DNA of 64,000 nt from Bryobacterales bacterium (GCA_003132865.1 PKYZ01000932.1:1-64000), one strand, 5' to 3'; counted from the first letter of the stretch, positions 8,645-17,896 are shown. Numbers and translations: made by a program. Notes: generated from the letters alone by a model not told the origin.

Positions 8645-9842
8645 AACGGTGGCCCAGGTAACGAAGTACTACTTCGATCCGAACTTTAACGGAACGGAAT
8701 GGCCGAAGCGTGCCAGTGAAACGCGAGATGCCATTTTATCGGCCAGCGATCCGGATGAGTTCGAGCTACGCATGCATGACTTGGTCCGCAGCCTCAAAAG
8801 CAGCCATACCGGATTCTTCCATCAGTCCGTGCGGCGGGTTCCCGGCAGGCTGGCGATTGGAGCTAGCTTCCGCAGAGCCGAAACGGAAGCGGGTCCACGC
8901 TGGGTCGCGCAGGATGTACATGAAGGCGGCCCGGCCCATTCCGCTGGATTGATGCCCTTGGATGAGCTAAAGTCGATCAACGGGACTCTCGTATACCCGC
9001 CTGACCAGCCGATGTTCCCCATGGGAAGTCAAGTAGACTTGGTGATTCGACGAGGGGCCGACGAAATCTCGTTGAGGGTGACCATTCCTGAGCCGCGCTC
9101 TCGCAAACAGCCCTATTCGGAACTCAAAGCCGTTGCATGGGCGCGCATGCCGAACAGTGTGGGCTACCTAAAGGTCAGCATTCTTCCGGGACAGGTGGGG
9201 CTGGACGTGTCGCGCGCCATCGACGTAGCGGTGGCCGAGTTGAAATCGTGCGACCGGTTGGTGCTAGACCTGCGCGGGCACCTCGGTGGCGGCCTCGGCG
9301 TGCTGCGCTTGATGAGCCACCTGACACCAGCCAAATTGCCGATCGGATACACGATCACGCGCCGTCGTGCGGAATCGGGCTACGACAAATCGAAATTGCC
9401 AAAGCTGGATCGCCTTCCCACCCATCTGCCCAATTTCCTGGGCGTCGCGTCGATGATCTTCAAGTTCGCAGGCCGGGACCCCTCTGTGCTCCTGGTGTCC
9501 GAAGGCCTCGGCGCGAAGAAGTGGCATGGCCGAATCGTAATCCTGGTAAACGAGCACACCGTGAGCGCCGGCGAGATGGCTGCCGCGTTTGCCGCGGAGA
9601 ATCATTTGGCGACGATTGTGGGAACCGAGACCGCAGGCCGGCTGATACCGGGGTCCGGCTTCAAGGTCGGCCAGGGTTACATGCTGATTATGCCGAAGGC
9701 CGAATACATTACGTGGCACGGGCACCGGTTCGAAGGGTCCGGTGTGAAACCGGACTTCGAAGTTCCGTGGTCGACGGAGGCATTCGCGGCCGGCAAAGAC
9801 AATCAGCTAGAGTCGGCAGTTCAAATCGTAAGCAGTCTCTAA
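8574..9842 (+). CDS. S41 family peptidase (C-terminal-processing-protease-like)
   Basis: A 422-residue protein with the order of an S41 peptidase: helical N-terminal domain, PDZ-like region (about residues 95-165, GGPAHSAGLMPLDEL), then the protease core. The nucleophile motif is NEHTVSAGEMAA (about 323-334), followed by GTETAGRLIPG, where CtpA has a GK pair; the Arg form occurs in a known S41 subfamily, so it need not mean inactivity. No signal peptide is visible, in contrast to the CHAT partner. Its ATG lies inside the end of the CHAT gene, implying translational coupling and perhaps a joint proteolytic pathway. Confidence 0.88.
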   Translation: MARGESISKPTNLSLEQREQIFDKTVAQVTKYYFDPNFNGTEWPKRASETRDAILSASDPDEFELRMHDLVRSLKSSHTGFFHQSVRRVPGRLAIGASFRRAETEAGPRWVAQDVHEGGPAHSAGLMPLDELKSINGTLVYPPDQPMFPMGSQVDLVIRRGADEISLRVTIPEPRSRKQPYSELKAVAWARMPNSVGYLKVSILPGQVGLDVSRAIDVAVAELKSCDRLVLDLRGHLGGGLGVLRLMSHLTPAKLPIGYTITRRRAESGYDKSKLPKLDRLPTHLPNFLGVASMIFKFAGRDPSVLLVSEGLGAKKWHGRIVILVNEHTVSAGEMAAAFAAENHLATIVGTETAGRLIPGSGFKVGQGYMLIMPKAEYITWHGHRFEGSGVKPDFEVPWSTEAFAAGKDNQLESAVQIVSSL

Positions 9843-10278
9843 ATTTGATGTGCGCCGGACGTTGCCTCGCACGCTCACAGCAAGGACAGGCTCTTGAGCG
9901 TCACGGGTTCGCCAAGCCCGCTTGGCCAACCCGGAACGAAGCTTGTCGCAAACCGTATGGATGCGGTTTAAAGGCCCGCAGCACTTCACCCAAGTGGCCT
10001 GCCACCAGACGGACATCGCCCGATCTCAGTGAACGGCGTGTCACGGGAGGAATGACCTCAAACGGAAAACGAAGGCCGCCGTTCCAATACTTCAAGATTG
10101 TGGAATGATCAGCCAAGCGCTGCAAAGACGTTTATCTTCCGTGCACGGCCCTCCGCTGGCGACGAATACCTTTTTTGGAACAGGTAAGCAGCGGTTCCGG
10201 CCCGCTCTGGATCGCTCGGAGCATCGCGCTGGACGCGCACCGCCTCGCCAAGGAAAGACGCGGATACGGAGTCTTCGC
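9843..10278. other. non-coding gap, nothing recognised
   Basis: Convergent space between the S41 peptidase gene and the true 3' end of the broken DUF2971 gene. No gene, strong hairpin or repeat was identified. Confidence 0.5.
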
Positions 10279-11298
10279 TTAAGAACGGTAGGGGATGACT
10301 GAGACTGCTACTTCTATGCCGTCCTTGAAGTCTGGCCTATTGCCTGACTTCACCGCGATTCCCCGCGTTTCAAGGAGCAGTTCAACCCAACGCTTCATGT
10401 CGTCTTTATGCGCGCCTGGGCCGACCACGATTCTTCGGAGTGGTGAAGTGGCCCCTGTCGTAAGACCAAGCGGGATTTCTACAAATGGCGTCTGACCGAA
10501 CTGCCCATTGCGAAACTTGAGGAATCCAGAGCGTACCAGAGCGTCTCGGCGGGCCTGTAGATCTATCCGCCATTCACATTATTCGCGGAACCCGCTGTCC
10601 TTGATGCGCGCTGCGGTTGTGAAGAATTTTGCCGTCGCCTCGGAGAGGGACTTCAGAAAATACGACGAAGCCTTCATGTAGTCTTCCGTGGCAGCCGGAT
10701 TATTCGTCGTGAATCCCGGCGGCACTGGCTCGGTGCGTTGAAGCCACCGCTCGTTAAATCGCGCACAGGCATTCTGCCCCATATCCTGAAAGAATGACAG
10801 TTTTTCGGCATCTTCGTAAATGCATTCAAGAACGCTCGCCTTCGCACCGGGATTGTCCAGTGCAATTTGATTCTCTAAAAGCACCTTGTCGAACCCCAAG
10901 CTGAAGCCCTGCGTTGAGTGCGAATACCCCCTCCACTGGCTCAGTCGGTCGCCTGGGTCGGGGCCGGGTTGCGGCAAGGTCGTAAATGAGCACACAAAGG
11001 CATCCGTTGCCAACCCCGAGTCCTCGATAATTTTCAGAATGCTCCGACGATTCCGGTTCGAAAGCAAACCATCGATTACCGACCGCGCCATGCTGTCGAT
11101 ATCCGTTGGAAGCCCCTCGCGGAATGCTTCAGTCAGCGCCTCTACGTACACCTCGTTGAACGCCTGCCGAAACTCGGTGTAATCATTCAGGAAACGGACG
11201 TGTGTTGCCCAACTTCTGTCCGACTCAATGATACCCTGAAGGCCCACGTCGGAGGTGTAGTGGTATAGCAGACCGATTGCAGACGCGGAATCCGGCAT
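10279..11298 (-). pseudogene. DUF2971 protein gene interrupted by one in-frame stop
   Basis: The first 239 codons (11298-10582) read as a DUF2971 protein: LLYHYTSDVGLQGIIESD, then WATHVRFLNDYTEFRQAF, then the SQWRGYS and GFSLGFD region. A TAA at 10579-10581 stops it after KDSGFRE. Exactly the same frame continues as CEWRIDLQ and onward through FLKFRNGQFG, PFVEIPLG and IVVGPGAHKDD to VIPYRS and a TAA at 10279-10281. These are the expected C-terminal elements of the family (EWR, VVGPG, PYRS), so the full gene encodes 339 residues with one nonsense codon, perhaps from GAA. It may be a recent pseudogene, a sequencing error or read through. Family function is unknown. Confidence 0.85.
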
Positions 11299-11383
11299 CT
11301 CGTGTGCTCTATCACACCATATTACAATAGAAGAGGAAAATGTTTTTGATGTCGTTTACGTTGTCCCGGAGGGCGTGAATCCG

Positions 11384-13069
11384 ATGCCCAAAATAGGCCG
11401 AAACTCACCGTGTCCGTGCAATAGTGGCAAGAAATACAAACACTGCTGTGGGTTTGGTGCGCAATCTCCTACGGCCGCGACCGGCGAACCTTCGGCTGAA
11501 GCGTTTCGGCTCATGCAAGTCGAGACGGCGCGCCATGGTGCCAAGGAGTATCGCCGCCGTTTAATGCAGGGCCTCGGGCGTCCAATCATTTCGGTTGAAT
11601 ATCAGGGATATCGCCTTGTGGCGGTCGGCTCCGCGCTTCATTGGGGCAAAACCTGGCGCACGTTTCACGATTTTCTTTTCGCGTATATCCGCACTGTATT
11701 TACACCAGAGTGGGGGAACGCCGAGCTGAAGAAGGATTTAGCGCAGCGTCACCCGCTCATGCAGTGGTATCAAAAGCTCTGTGATTTTCAAAAGTCGCAT
11801 ACGTTACAGCGCAACGGTATCTACACGGGCGAGATGACGGGAAGCATAAGGCTATACCTTGAGTTGGCTTACGACCTGTATCTCTGCGCTCACAACGCCC
11901 GACTGGTGCCGTTGCTTGTCAAGCGATTGAAGAATCCGAAAACGTTTGAAGGAGCACTGTATGAAACGTTCGTAATCGGAAGTTTCGCTAAGGCGGGATT
12001 TGAAATTGAGATGGAAGCAGAGGATGACAGCACCACCGCGCATTGTGAATTCCTTGCCACGCACCCTCAAACCGGCAGAAAGTTTTCTGTAGAGGCGAAA
12101 GCGGTTACTTCGGATTCGAAGCGCGCCGGAGTCACATCGGAGCCGCCGAGGATTCGCGACAAAATATACCGGGCACTAGCCAAGGACCTGGCTCATCAGC
12201 GCATAATCTGCATCGAGCTTAGCCGTGCCCAAGCCGTCTCTGCTGACGGAGTCCCTGATTGGGTTCCATTGGTGGACGCGGAAATTATCGATGCTGAGCA
12301 GACCCTCACCATCTCGAATCTCCCTGCCCCGCCCTCATATATCCTTGTCTCCAACCGCACCCACCTTCATAACCTTGATGCACCCGCCGAGCCAGAGATT
12401 ATGTTCGCGTGCGGCTTCAAAATTGATGACTTCGCTCCGCGTATTCCCCTGCCGATGCTGCAGCTAGTCGAAGCGCGCGAGCGTCACATTGAACTCTATT
12501 GGCTTATGCAGGCATTGGAGAAGCACGCGCAGATTCCAAGCACGTTTGATGACAAAACGCCAGAGGACGCCTTTTATGCCGTCAACCTACCGGACAGGCT
12601 ACAAATTGGCGAAACGTGCCAGTTTCGGGACGGCAATGGCAATCTGGTTACGGCTGTAGTCGTTGACGCAATCGTTGATACCGGCCAGCGGAAAGCCTTT
12701 TATGGATGCAACCTCGAAAACGGAACATCGGTCATTGTCCAACGCGAGCTGAGTGAGGCTGATATTGCGGTCTACCAAGCTTCGCCCGATACGTATTTCG
12801 GCGTCGTGAAACCGGTTCGTAAACCGATTAAGAGGACTCTTGATGCATTCGATTTCTTTTACGAGTCTTGCAAGACGACACCGCGTGAAGAGCTCCTCCA
12901 AATTATGGCCGCGTGGCCTAGCCCGGAGGTCAGGATGAATCTCGCGCAAGACGACCTGGCACGTCGATATAGTGCAGCGATGGCAGAATCTCTTTTAGCC
13001 AGCATGAGAAGACCGCAGGCATCTTCTCCGCCAGAAGAACATCTTCCGCCTGATGAACCGTCTAAATGA
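11384..13069 (+). CDS. SEC-C zinc-binding protein with PD-(D/E)XK nuclease-like domain
   Basis: A 561-residue protein. The N-terminus is a SEC-C motif (GRNSPCPCNSGKKYKHCCG; Cys10, 12, 21 and 22), a zinc knuckle used to bind partner proteins. Around residues 190-245 a region reads like a restriction-endonuclease-fold core: a helix (EGALYETFVIGSFAKAGFEI), an acidic strand ending HCEF and, about 16 residues on, FSVEAKAV, which fits the E-x-K half of PD-(D/E)XK. The remainder is unrecognised. A GGAGG at 11367-11371 precedes both a GTG at 11375 and the ATG at 11384; I prefer the ATG. It diverges from the broken DUF2971 gene. The nuclease call is motif-based. Confidence 0.6.
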   Translation: MPKIGRNSPCPCNSGKKYKHCCGFGAQSPTAATGEPSAEAFRLMQVETARHGAKEYRRRLMQGLGRPIISVEYQGYRLVAVGSALHWGKTWRTFHDFLFAYIRTVFTPEWGNAELKKDLAQRHPLMQWYQKLCDFQKSHTLQRNGIYTGEMTGSIRLYLELAYDLYLCAHNARLVPLLVKRLKNPKTFEGALYETFVIGSFAKAGFEIEMEAEDDSTTAHCEFLATHPQTGRKFSVEAKAVTSDSKRAGVTSEPPRIRDKIYRALAKDLAHQRIICIELSRAQAVSADGVPDWVPLVDAEIIDAEQTLTISNLPAPPSYILVSNRTHLHNLDAPAEPEIMFACGFKIDDFAPRIPLPMLQLVEARERHIELYWLMQALEKHAQIPSTFDDKTPEDAFYAVNLPDRLQIGETCQFRDGNGNLVTAVVVDAIVDTGQRKAFYGCNLENGTSVIVQRELSEADIAVYQASPDTYFGVVKPVRKPIKRTLDAFDFFYESCKTTPREELLQIMAAWPSPEVRMNLAQDDLARRYSAAMAESLLASMRRPQASSPPEEHLPPDEPSK

Positions 13070-13135
13070 GTCCGATAGTGTTCTTTCTCACACGTTACTA
13101 CAAAACGGGAGTGAAATGTTTTCTTGCTCGGTGAT

Positions 13136-14101
13136 ATGACGGAACAGCGCATGCCACGCAGCGATGTATGGCGTCTTCAATATCGCCGTGACCGGTACTC
13201 GCGCCACCTAACGCATGCGGAACTGGTCCAGCGCTTCCATGACATCGTCCTAAATCTGGTAACAGTGACTACCGATGGAATTGGGTTTCGCCCCGCCCAA
13301 ATAGGGCCAGACGAAATTTCGAATGAATCCACGCTTTGGATGGAAAAGGCGACCCACGCGCTTGAAGAGTTCAAATTGCGATACGGACCATATCCTGCGG
13401 GCCTGAAGGAAGGTGGCCCACCTCCGCCCAAGATTCCCGAGTTCGCGTCCGAACTTGCCCGAAAGGCTGCCAGGCGGCTGGAATCTCTCGGCACCTACCC
13501 TGGGGACATGTGTGTCAAGTTCGGTAAACGGAGATATATGGAGATGCTACACAGTGATGGCGCACTCCGGATTCAACCAGCGACCTATTTCGCGGCAACA
13601 GCTCATAATGACGCTATCAAGGACGATGAATTGACCATTGAGGCTGCCCTAGACCTTTCAAGAGAGGAGCTCATTCCTCTTGTGAGCAATCCGAAAGACA
13701 TTCCTGACCTTCCCCGACAAAGAGTCGATGTAAAGCTTCAGTTGGAGTCCGACTATTGGCTGTATTGTATGAGCGCATCTCTGGTGCCGCGTCTGTTTGT
13801 CGATTATGACGCCGATTCATGTGTTGTCATCAGAGACAGAACGCGCTTTACCAGCATGCTCCGTGAAGCTAGTCTTCAAAAGCTGAGCGGTACGAAAATG
13901 TTCTATTCAGCCGTGGAATACATTGACCCGCTATTGCCACGGTCACTTACCGTACCCGTCGCTTTTTCCAAACATTTCCGCTACTCATATCAGAACGAAA
14001 ATCGTCACTGTTGGTTTCCTCCCCGCCCAATAAGCAAGGCGGGGTACTGCGATGTAGAAATCGGGAGTCTGAGAGAATTCAGCGACCTTATCACGTTGTA
14101 G
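13136..14101 (+). CDS. hypothetical protein, possibly a distant DUF2971 relative
   Basis: A 321-residue soluble protein on the same strand 66 bases after the SEC-C/nuclease-like gene, so probably co-transcribed. The first half is helical with a proline-rich turn (KEGGPPPPKIPEF). The second half has FGKRRYMEMLHSDGALRIQPATYF, then WLYCMSASLVPRLFVDY and CVVIRDRTRF, an order reminiscent of DUF2971-type proteins in which a 'small open cleft' strand is followed by a serine-containing strand. The resemblance is weak and I would not name a family. No catalytic motif is evident. Confidence 0.6.
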   Translation: MTEQRMPRSDVWRLQYRRDRYSRHLTHAELVQRFHDIVLNLVTVTTDGIGFRPAQIGPDEISNESTLWMEKATHALEEFKLRYGPYPAGLKEGGPPPPKIPEFASELARKAARRLESLGTYPGDMCVKFGKRRYMEMLHSDGALRIQPATYFAATAHNDAIKDDELTIEAALDLSREELIPLVSNPKDIPDLPRQRVDVKLQLESDYWLYCMSASLVPRLFVDYDADSCVVIRDRTRFTSMLREASLQKLSGTKMFYSAVEYIDPLLPRSLTVPVAFSKHFRYSYQNENRHCWFPPRPISKAGYCDVEIGSLREFSDLITL

Positions 14102-14711
14102 AATCCAACCATTCTGGGGCCGCTCGTCGAGCCTGACTGATGGCGAGGAAGTTTGCAGCGTCCGTGTCACATTCGTCCGGCGCGCCCAAGGCGCTTAAGA
14201 TTTTACTCGCGCACAAACGTGTAAACAATTGAACCTCTAAACGTCCGACAATGCGGCTTGCAATCCAGACCGGATGCTTCTTATATGTTTACACATCCCA
14301 ACATTTAAGCGCCCGACCGGCTGGGCAGGATCAGTTCTTCCAGGCCTCACCCATCGGGACTGAAAATCGAGGTTTGAAGGAGGCGCTGCCGGCGCGTTCC
14401 ACAACTTTCAAGAACTGGGACAGCACATTGGTGATTGGACACTAACTTCCGGCTCGCTCACATCCAAGGAGCCCGACACCTCCTTTGCTGAAGTGGCGCC
14501 CCCCACGACGCCGTTGCGCCAGGAATCGAACCGCCGCCAGCTTTCTCAGGGCTGCCATCCACGGTAAGTCCTGATAAGTCCCAACCACGTCAACTGGACG
14601 GGAAGCGGCATAATCGAGCCGAAGCCGGGAGGCTGGAAGATTATGGCGGGCGGCGCAATGTCGCTCAACTGGTGGTTTGCAGTTGCGGAGCGCGTTGCAT
14701 TCCTTCTTGTC
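14102..14711. other. non-coding gap with an inverted repeat
   Basis: A 610-base convergent space with no recognisable gene. It contains a two-part inverted repeat (14191-14312, listed separately) and nothing else that I can support. Confidence 0.5.
14191..14312. repeat. two-part inverted repeat
   Basis: GCGCTTAA (14191-14198) and GTGTAAAC (14219-14226) on the left face GTTTACAC (14287-14294) and TTAAGCGC (14305-14312) on the right, as exact reverse complements in mirror order. The arm spacings differ (20 versus 10 bases) so it is not a simple hairpin. It could be a decayed element end or a protein-binding palindrome. Confidence 0.45.
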
Positions 14712-15410
14712 TCAACGGATGACCACTGGGTAGCAAGTCCAATCCCAGGGCAGTCGGCGAAGACAAATAAAGTAATTCCCGATTTCGAATTTTGAAAGGT
14801 CCATTTTCGCGGTGAGGGCCGTCGTGCCGTTCTCAACCTTGGCCTCGCCAGTGGCAGATAAGAGCGGGTGGCCGGCGCTCTTTTGGATCTGAACCTCGTA
14901 TGCACCCTCCCTGCTTCCAAAGGGAAGCCGGATGGTCAGCGCCTCGGGTTCCCGCTGAAGCACGATGGGCTTCGTATCCTCTTTACCTTCCTCCGACCGC
15001 GTCATCGCACGCCCTTGGAGGTCCACAATGCGCTGCCGGAACACCAGTTCGGCATTCAGGGGGCGCTTTGCGCTAGTCGATCCCCGAATGGCCAGGAATG
15101 TACCGCCGACGATGAGCGCCGTCGCGGTGGCCGCCGCCACGCCAATCTTGGCCAGGCGGGCCTTGGCCTTCCGCCGAAGCTCGCCGCGCAACCCAAGGAA
15201 CTCGCGATAGCATTCTGAGCAGTGTGTGACGTGGTGCCAGTGCGGATTGCCCTCCAGGCTGTCGTCGAGGGGGCGGGCAGCCAGTTCTTTCAGAACCGCA
15301 TCGCCGGGACATCCCTTCCGCTCTGGATTGGGATAATCGCTGAGGATTGAGTTCTGAAGCTGGCTTTTGAGCCTGTCGAATTGGGCGTCAGGCGATTCGG
15401 GACGCGGCAT
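14712..15410 (-). CDS. membrane anti-sigma-like protein with zinc-finger HxxxCxxC motif
   Basis: A 232-residue protein lying 59 bases downstream of an ECF-sigma-like gene. The N-terminal cytoplasmic part carries HHVTHCSECYREF (about residues 59-71), the HxxxCxxC zinc motif of ZAS anti-sigma factors. A single transmembrane helix follows (about 89-108, GVAAATATALIVGGTFLAI). The C-terminal domain is beta-rich and exported. Such proteins hold the sigma factor at the membrane until a signal releases it. The extracytoplasmic domain is not a family I recognise. The assignment combines motif, topology and neighbour. Confidence 0.7.
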   Translation of the reverse strand: MPRPESPDAQFDRLKSQLQNSILSDYPNPERKGCPGDAVLKELAARPLDDSLEGNPHWHHVTHCSECYREFLGLRGELRRKAKARLAKIGVAAATATALIVGGTFLAIRGSTSAKRPLNAELVFRQRIVDLQGRAMTRSEEGKEDTKPIVLQREPEALTIRLPFGSREGAYEVQIQKSAGHPLLSATGEAKVENGTTALTAKMDLSKFEIGNYFICLRRLPWDWTCYPVVIR

Positions 15411-15469
15411 CAGTCCATGACATTATTACACCCAGCACGATGGGAGTTAAGCGATTCAGCGGAAAAAAT

Positions 15470-16075
15470 CTACCAAGTGATGCCCGCGGCCCGCGCCGCC
15501 CTTCGCATCCCTCGATAGAAGCTCTGCGAAAGGGTGTTGCGCGATTTTCCGAACCGCCGTACGAACTCGTTGGCGTTACAATCCCTCAGCATCATTGGCA
15601 CCATTTCACGAACGTCATGCAATCCCTGGCGGTCCAGCTCCTTCATCAGACGATCCAGCGCGTCTTTTGCCTCCAGTTGCGATACCAAGTCGAACTGATC
15701 CTCCAAAGTGTCCAGCGTGGCGCCGAACAACTCGACTTCCGTTTTGCGGCGTACCCGCCGGCCACCCACGCGAAGGTCCTCGGCATACCAATGTGCGCGC
15801 TTCAGAATCCGGAGGCTGGGCTCGTCACCCAAATCCCCGTGGTGCTTCCGCGAGAGCGAGTGCACGGCTCGCTCTGCGATTTCTGATACACGCCAAACGT
15901 CGCTCAGGACGCGGCTTGCGATCTTCCTAAGCGGATCGGCGACCGGGACAACACCCTGCTCCACCCACGCGCGATGGATCGGGTTCCCATCCGGGTCGAT
16001 ATCCCCGATGCAGATTGGAACGACAGAAAACTTAGACTCCTCGTTGTAATTAAAAGGAACAATGATAACGCCCAT
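15470..16075 (-). CDS. divergent ECF-type RNA polymerase sigma factor
   Basis: A 201-residue protein with the two-domain shape of group-4 sigma factors: a helical N-terminal part (about residues 40-80, VADPLRKIASRVLSDVWRVSEIAE) in the position of sigma region 2, and a C-terminal helix-turn-helix (about 165-195, CNANEFVRRFGKSRNTLSQS) in the position of region 4. Sequence is far from the common ECF groups. The 3'-adjacent zinc-finger membrane protein supports the call. It reads away from trbB, sharing a 117-base intergenic region, so it might control the transfer operon or the CHAT locus; that is speculation. Confidence 0.6.
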   Translation of the reverse strand: MGVIIVPFNYNEESKFSVVPICIGDIDPDGNPIHRAWVEQGVVPVADPLRKIASRVLSDVWRVSEIAERAVHSLSRKHHGDLGDEPSLRILKRAHWYAEDLRVGGRRVRRKTEVELFGATLDTLEDQFDLVSQLEAKDALDRLMKELDRQGLHDVREMVPMMLRDCNANEFVRRFGKSRNTLSQSFYRGMRRAARAAGITW

Positions 16076-16192
16076 GGCCCCAGTGCCTCAATGATCGATA
16101 AGTTTCTCCTCATGTCACGGCCGCGACACGTGGCGGCATACAGGGTGTAACCCCATTTAGTAAAAAAAGTACCACAGCCTGACGAAAAAGCA

Positions 16193-17221
16193 ATGGCGAC
16201 TTCGATTGTTTTCCAGAATGACCAGTACTGCCGGCTCGAAGCGAAGCTGCGACGGGAACTGGGCGAGGCCATCCTGAACCTGCTTGCCGAAGAGGATGTT
16301 GAGGACATCATACTCAACCCTGATTCCTGTCTGTGGGTCAAACGTCGCGGCGCGGGCTTCGTAACGGTGGGGAGCATCGCGCCCGCCACCGCTGCCAGCG
16401 CGTTGGGAACTGTAGCGGCCTGGCGCGGCACAGTGTTGAATCACGATCACCCGATCCTTGAAACCGAACTGCCGCTGGACGGCAGCCGCTTCGAAGGGGT
16501 AGTCGCCCCGGTTGTGCGCCAGCCAGTCTTCGCGATCCGGCTGCGACCCAGAAAGGTCTTTACCCTCAGCGATTATGAGGCCGCCAGAATTCTGACCAGC
16601 AGGCAAGACGTATCCAATCGCGTGCGCCAGCAAGAGGATTTCGCGGTGGCAGTGCGCGGACTTCCACATGCCGAGATCATCCGCGCGGCCGTCCGCGAGC
16701 GCAAGAACATCCTGGTGGTGGGTGCCACCGGGTCCGGTAAGACGACCCTGCTGAACGCTATCTTGGACGCCATCGCGGAGCTGACCCCCTTCGACCGGGT
16801 CATCTCAATAGAGGACACTACCGAGCTGCAATGCCGCGTCCGGAACTATCTCGACCTGCGGGCCGTGGGGGAGGTCACGATGCTCGAATGCTTGCGCGCT
16901 TCCATGCGCCTGAAGCCCACCCGCATCGTGGTCGGCGAGGTGCGCGGCGCCGAGGCGCACACGCTATTGAAAGCCTGGAACACCGGCCACCCCGGCGGCC
17001 TCGGGACGATTCACGCGAACGGAGCCTTACTGGGCCTCACGCGACTGGAAAGCCTGGTGGCGGAAGGCACTGACGCCCCGCAGCAAAAGTTGATCGCGGA
17101 GACGGTCGATCTGGTGATCTTCGTGGATCCGGAACCCTCCCTTAAGGCCGGGCGCAAGGTCCGCGAGATGTTGTTAGTCAATGGTTGGAAAGAGGGGCAG
17201 TACCAAGTCGAACAAGTTTGA
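16193..17221 (+). CDS. trbB: conjugal transfer ATPase TrbB (VirB11 family)
   Basis: A 342-residue hexameric secretion ATPase that powers pilus assembly and substrate transfer at the inner-membrane base of the type IV secretion channel. Walker A is VVGATGSGKTTLLNA (about residues 175-189), the Asp box ISIEDTTELQ (about 204-213), Walker B RIVVGEVRGAEA (about 244-255) and the His box GGLGTIHANGA (about 264-274). All are intact. It is the first gene of the Trb operon, 13 bases before trbC. A T-rich region just upstream (16155-16170) probably holds the promoter. Confidence 0.95.
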   Translation: MATSIVFQNDQYCRLEAKLRRELGEAILNLLAEEDVEDIILNPDSCLWVKRRGAGFVTVGSIAPATAASALGTVAAWRGTVLNHDHPILETELPLDGSRFEGVVAPVVRQPVFAIRLRPRKVFTLSDYEAARILTSRQDVSNRVRQQEDFAVAVRGLPHAEIIRAAVRERKNILVVGATGSGKTTLLNAILDAIAELTPFDRVISIEDTTELQCRVRNYLDLRAVGEVTMLECLRASMRLKPTRIVVGEVRGAEAHTLLKAWNTGHPGGLGTIHANGALLGLTRLESLVAEGTDAPQQKLIAETVDLVIFVDPEPSLKAGRKVREMLLVNGWKEGQYQVEQV

Positions 17222-17234
17222 AAGGAGCACACCT

Positions 17235-17567
17235 ATGACGTTTTTCAGACGCAAACTTTCCGGCTCCCGCATCGGAGCCTTACTGTTAGTCACGCAAGCC
17301 TTCCTGGCTCGCTCTTACGCGGCGCCCGCCGGCGGTGGTCTGCCGTGGGAGAAACCCATGACCCTGATCGCCACCTCGCTCACCGGCCCGGTGGCCTACG
17401 CCATCGGGCTGATCGGCATCTGCATTGCCGGGGGCACGCTGCTGTTCGGACACGAGCTGGGCGAGGTTGGCCGGCGCGCCTGCATGATCGGGCTGGTGGT
17501 CGCCGTGCTAGTCTTCGCGGCTCCCATGCTGGCCTCGGCATTCGGCGTCGGCGGCGCAGTGGTCTAA
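17235..17567 (+). CDS. trbC: conjugal transfer prepilin TrbC (VirB2 family)
   Basis: A 110-residue pilin precursor. A basic N-terminus and long hydrophobic signal end at Ala-rich SYAAPAGGG, the expected cleavage area, and two membrane helices follow (about residues 50-75 and 82-105), the usual TrbC/VirB2 shape. In IncP plasmids TrbC is trimmed and cyclised by TraF, whose gene lies downstream. The ATG at 17235 is chosen for the AAAGGAG at 17221-17226 region just upstream; a further upstream in-frame start overlaps trbB without support. Confidence 0.9.
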   Translation: MTFFRRKLSGSRIGALLLVTQAFLARSYAAPAGGGLPWEKPMTLIATSLTGPVAYAIGLIGICIAGGTLLFGHELGEVGRRACMIGLVVAVLVFAAPMLASAFGVGGAVV

Positions 17568-17569
17568 CC

Positions 17570-17890
17570 ATGGCAGACGCTTCCACACCGCGGACCGTGC
17601 TGATCCACCCTTCCATCAACCGGCCCAACCAATTGTTGGGCGGGGATCGGGAGCTGGTATTGATCACGGCCCTGACGGCTACCACCCTGGGCCTCAGTTT
17701 GGGCTCCTGGTGGGGCGTTTGCCTGGCGGTGATCTTTTGGATCGGTGCCGTAGGTGTCCTGCAACGGATGGGAAAAGCCGATCCCATGCTGCGGCAGGTT
17801 TACGTGCGGCACATCCGTTACCGGCAGTTTTATCCGGCCAAGAGCGGGCTGCATTCGACCTGCGTGCCGGTGAGGAGGAACTGGAGGTAG
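17570..17890 (+). CDS. trbD: conjugal transfer protein TrbD (VirB3 family)
   Basis: A 106-residue inner-membrane protein starting 2 bases after the trbC stop. It opens with the family signature IHPSINRPNQLLGGDRELV (about residues 11-30), followed by two membrane helices (about 30-65) and the RQVYVRHIRYRQFYPA block typical of the TrbD/VirB3 C-terminus. VirB3 proteins partner the VirB4/TrbE ATPase at the membrane. The start is fixed by tight coupling to trbC. Confidence 0.92.
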   Translation: MADASTPRTVLIHPSINRPNQLLGGDRELVLITALTATTLGLSLGSWWGVCLAVIFWIGAVGVLQRMGKADPMLRQVYVRHIRYRQFYPAKSGLHSTCVPVRRNWR

Positions 17891-17896
17891 ACAAAT

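Noticed and set aside
8574..9842. S41 protein as an inactive enzyme because TAGR replaces the GK pair
   Set aside because: The Arg variant is typical of a known S41 subfamily, and the Ser nucleophile motif is intact.
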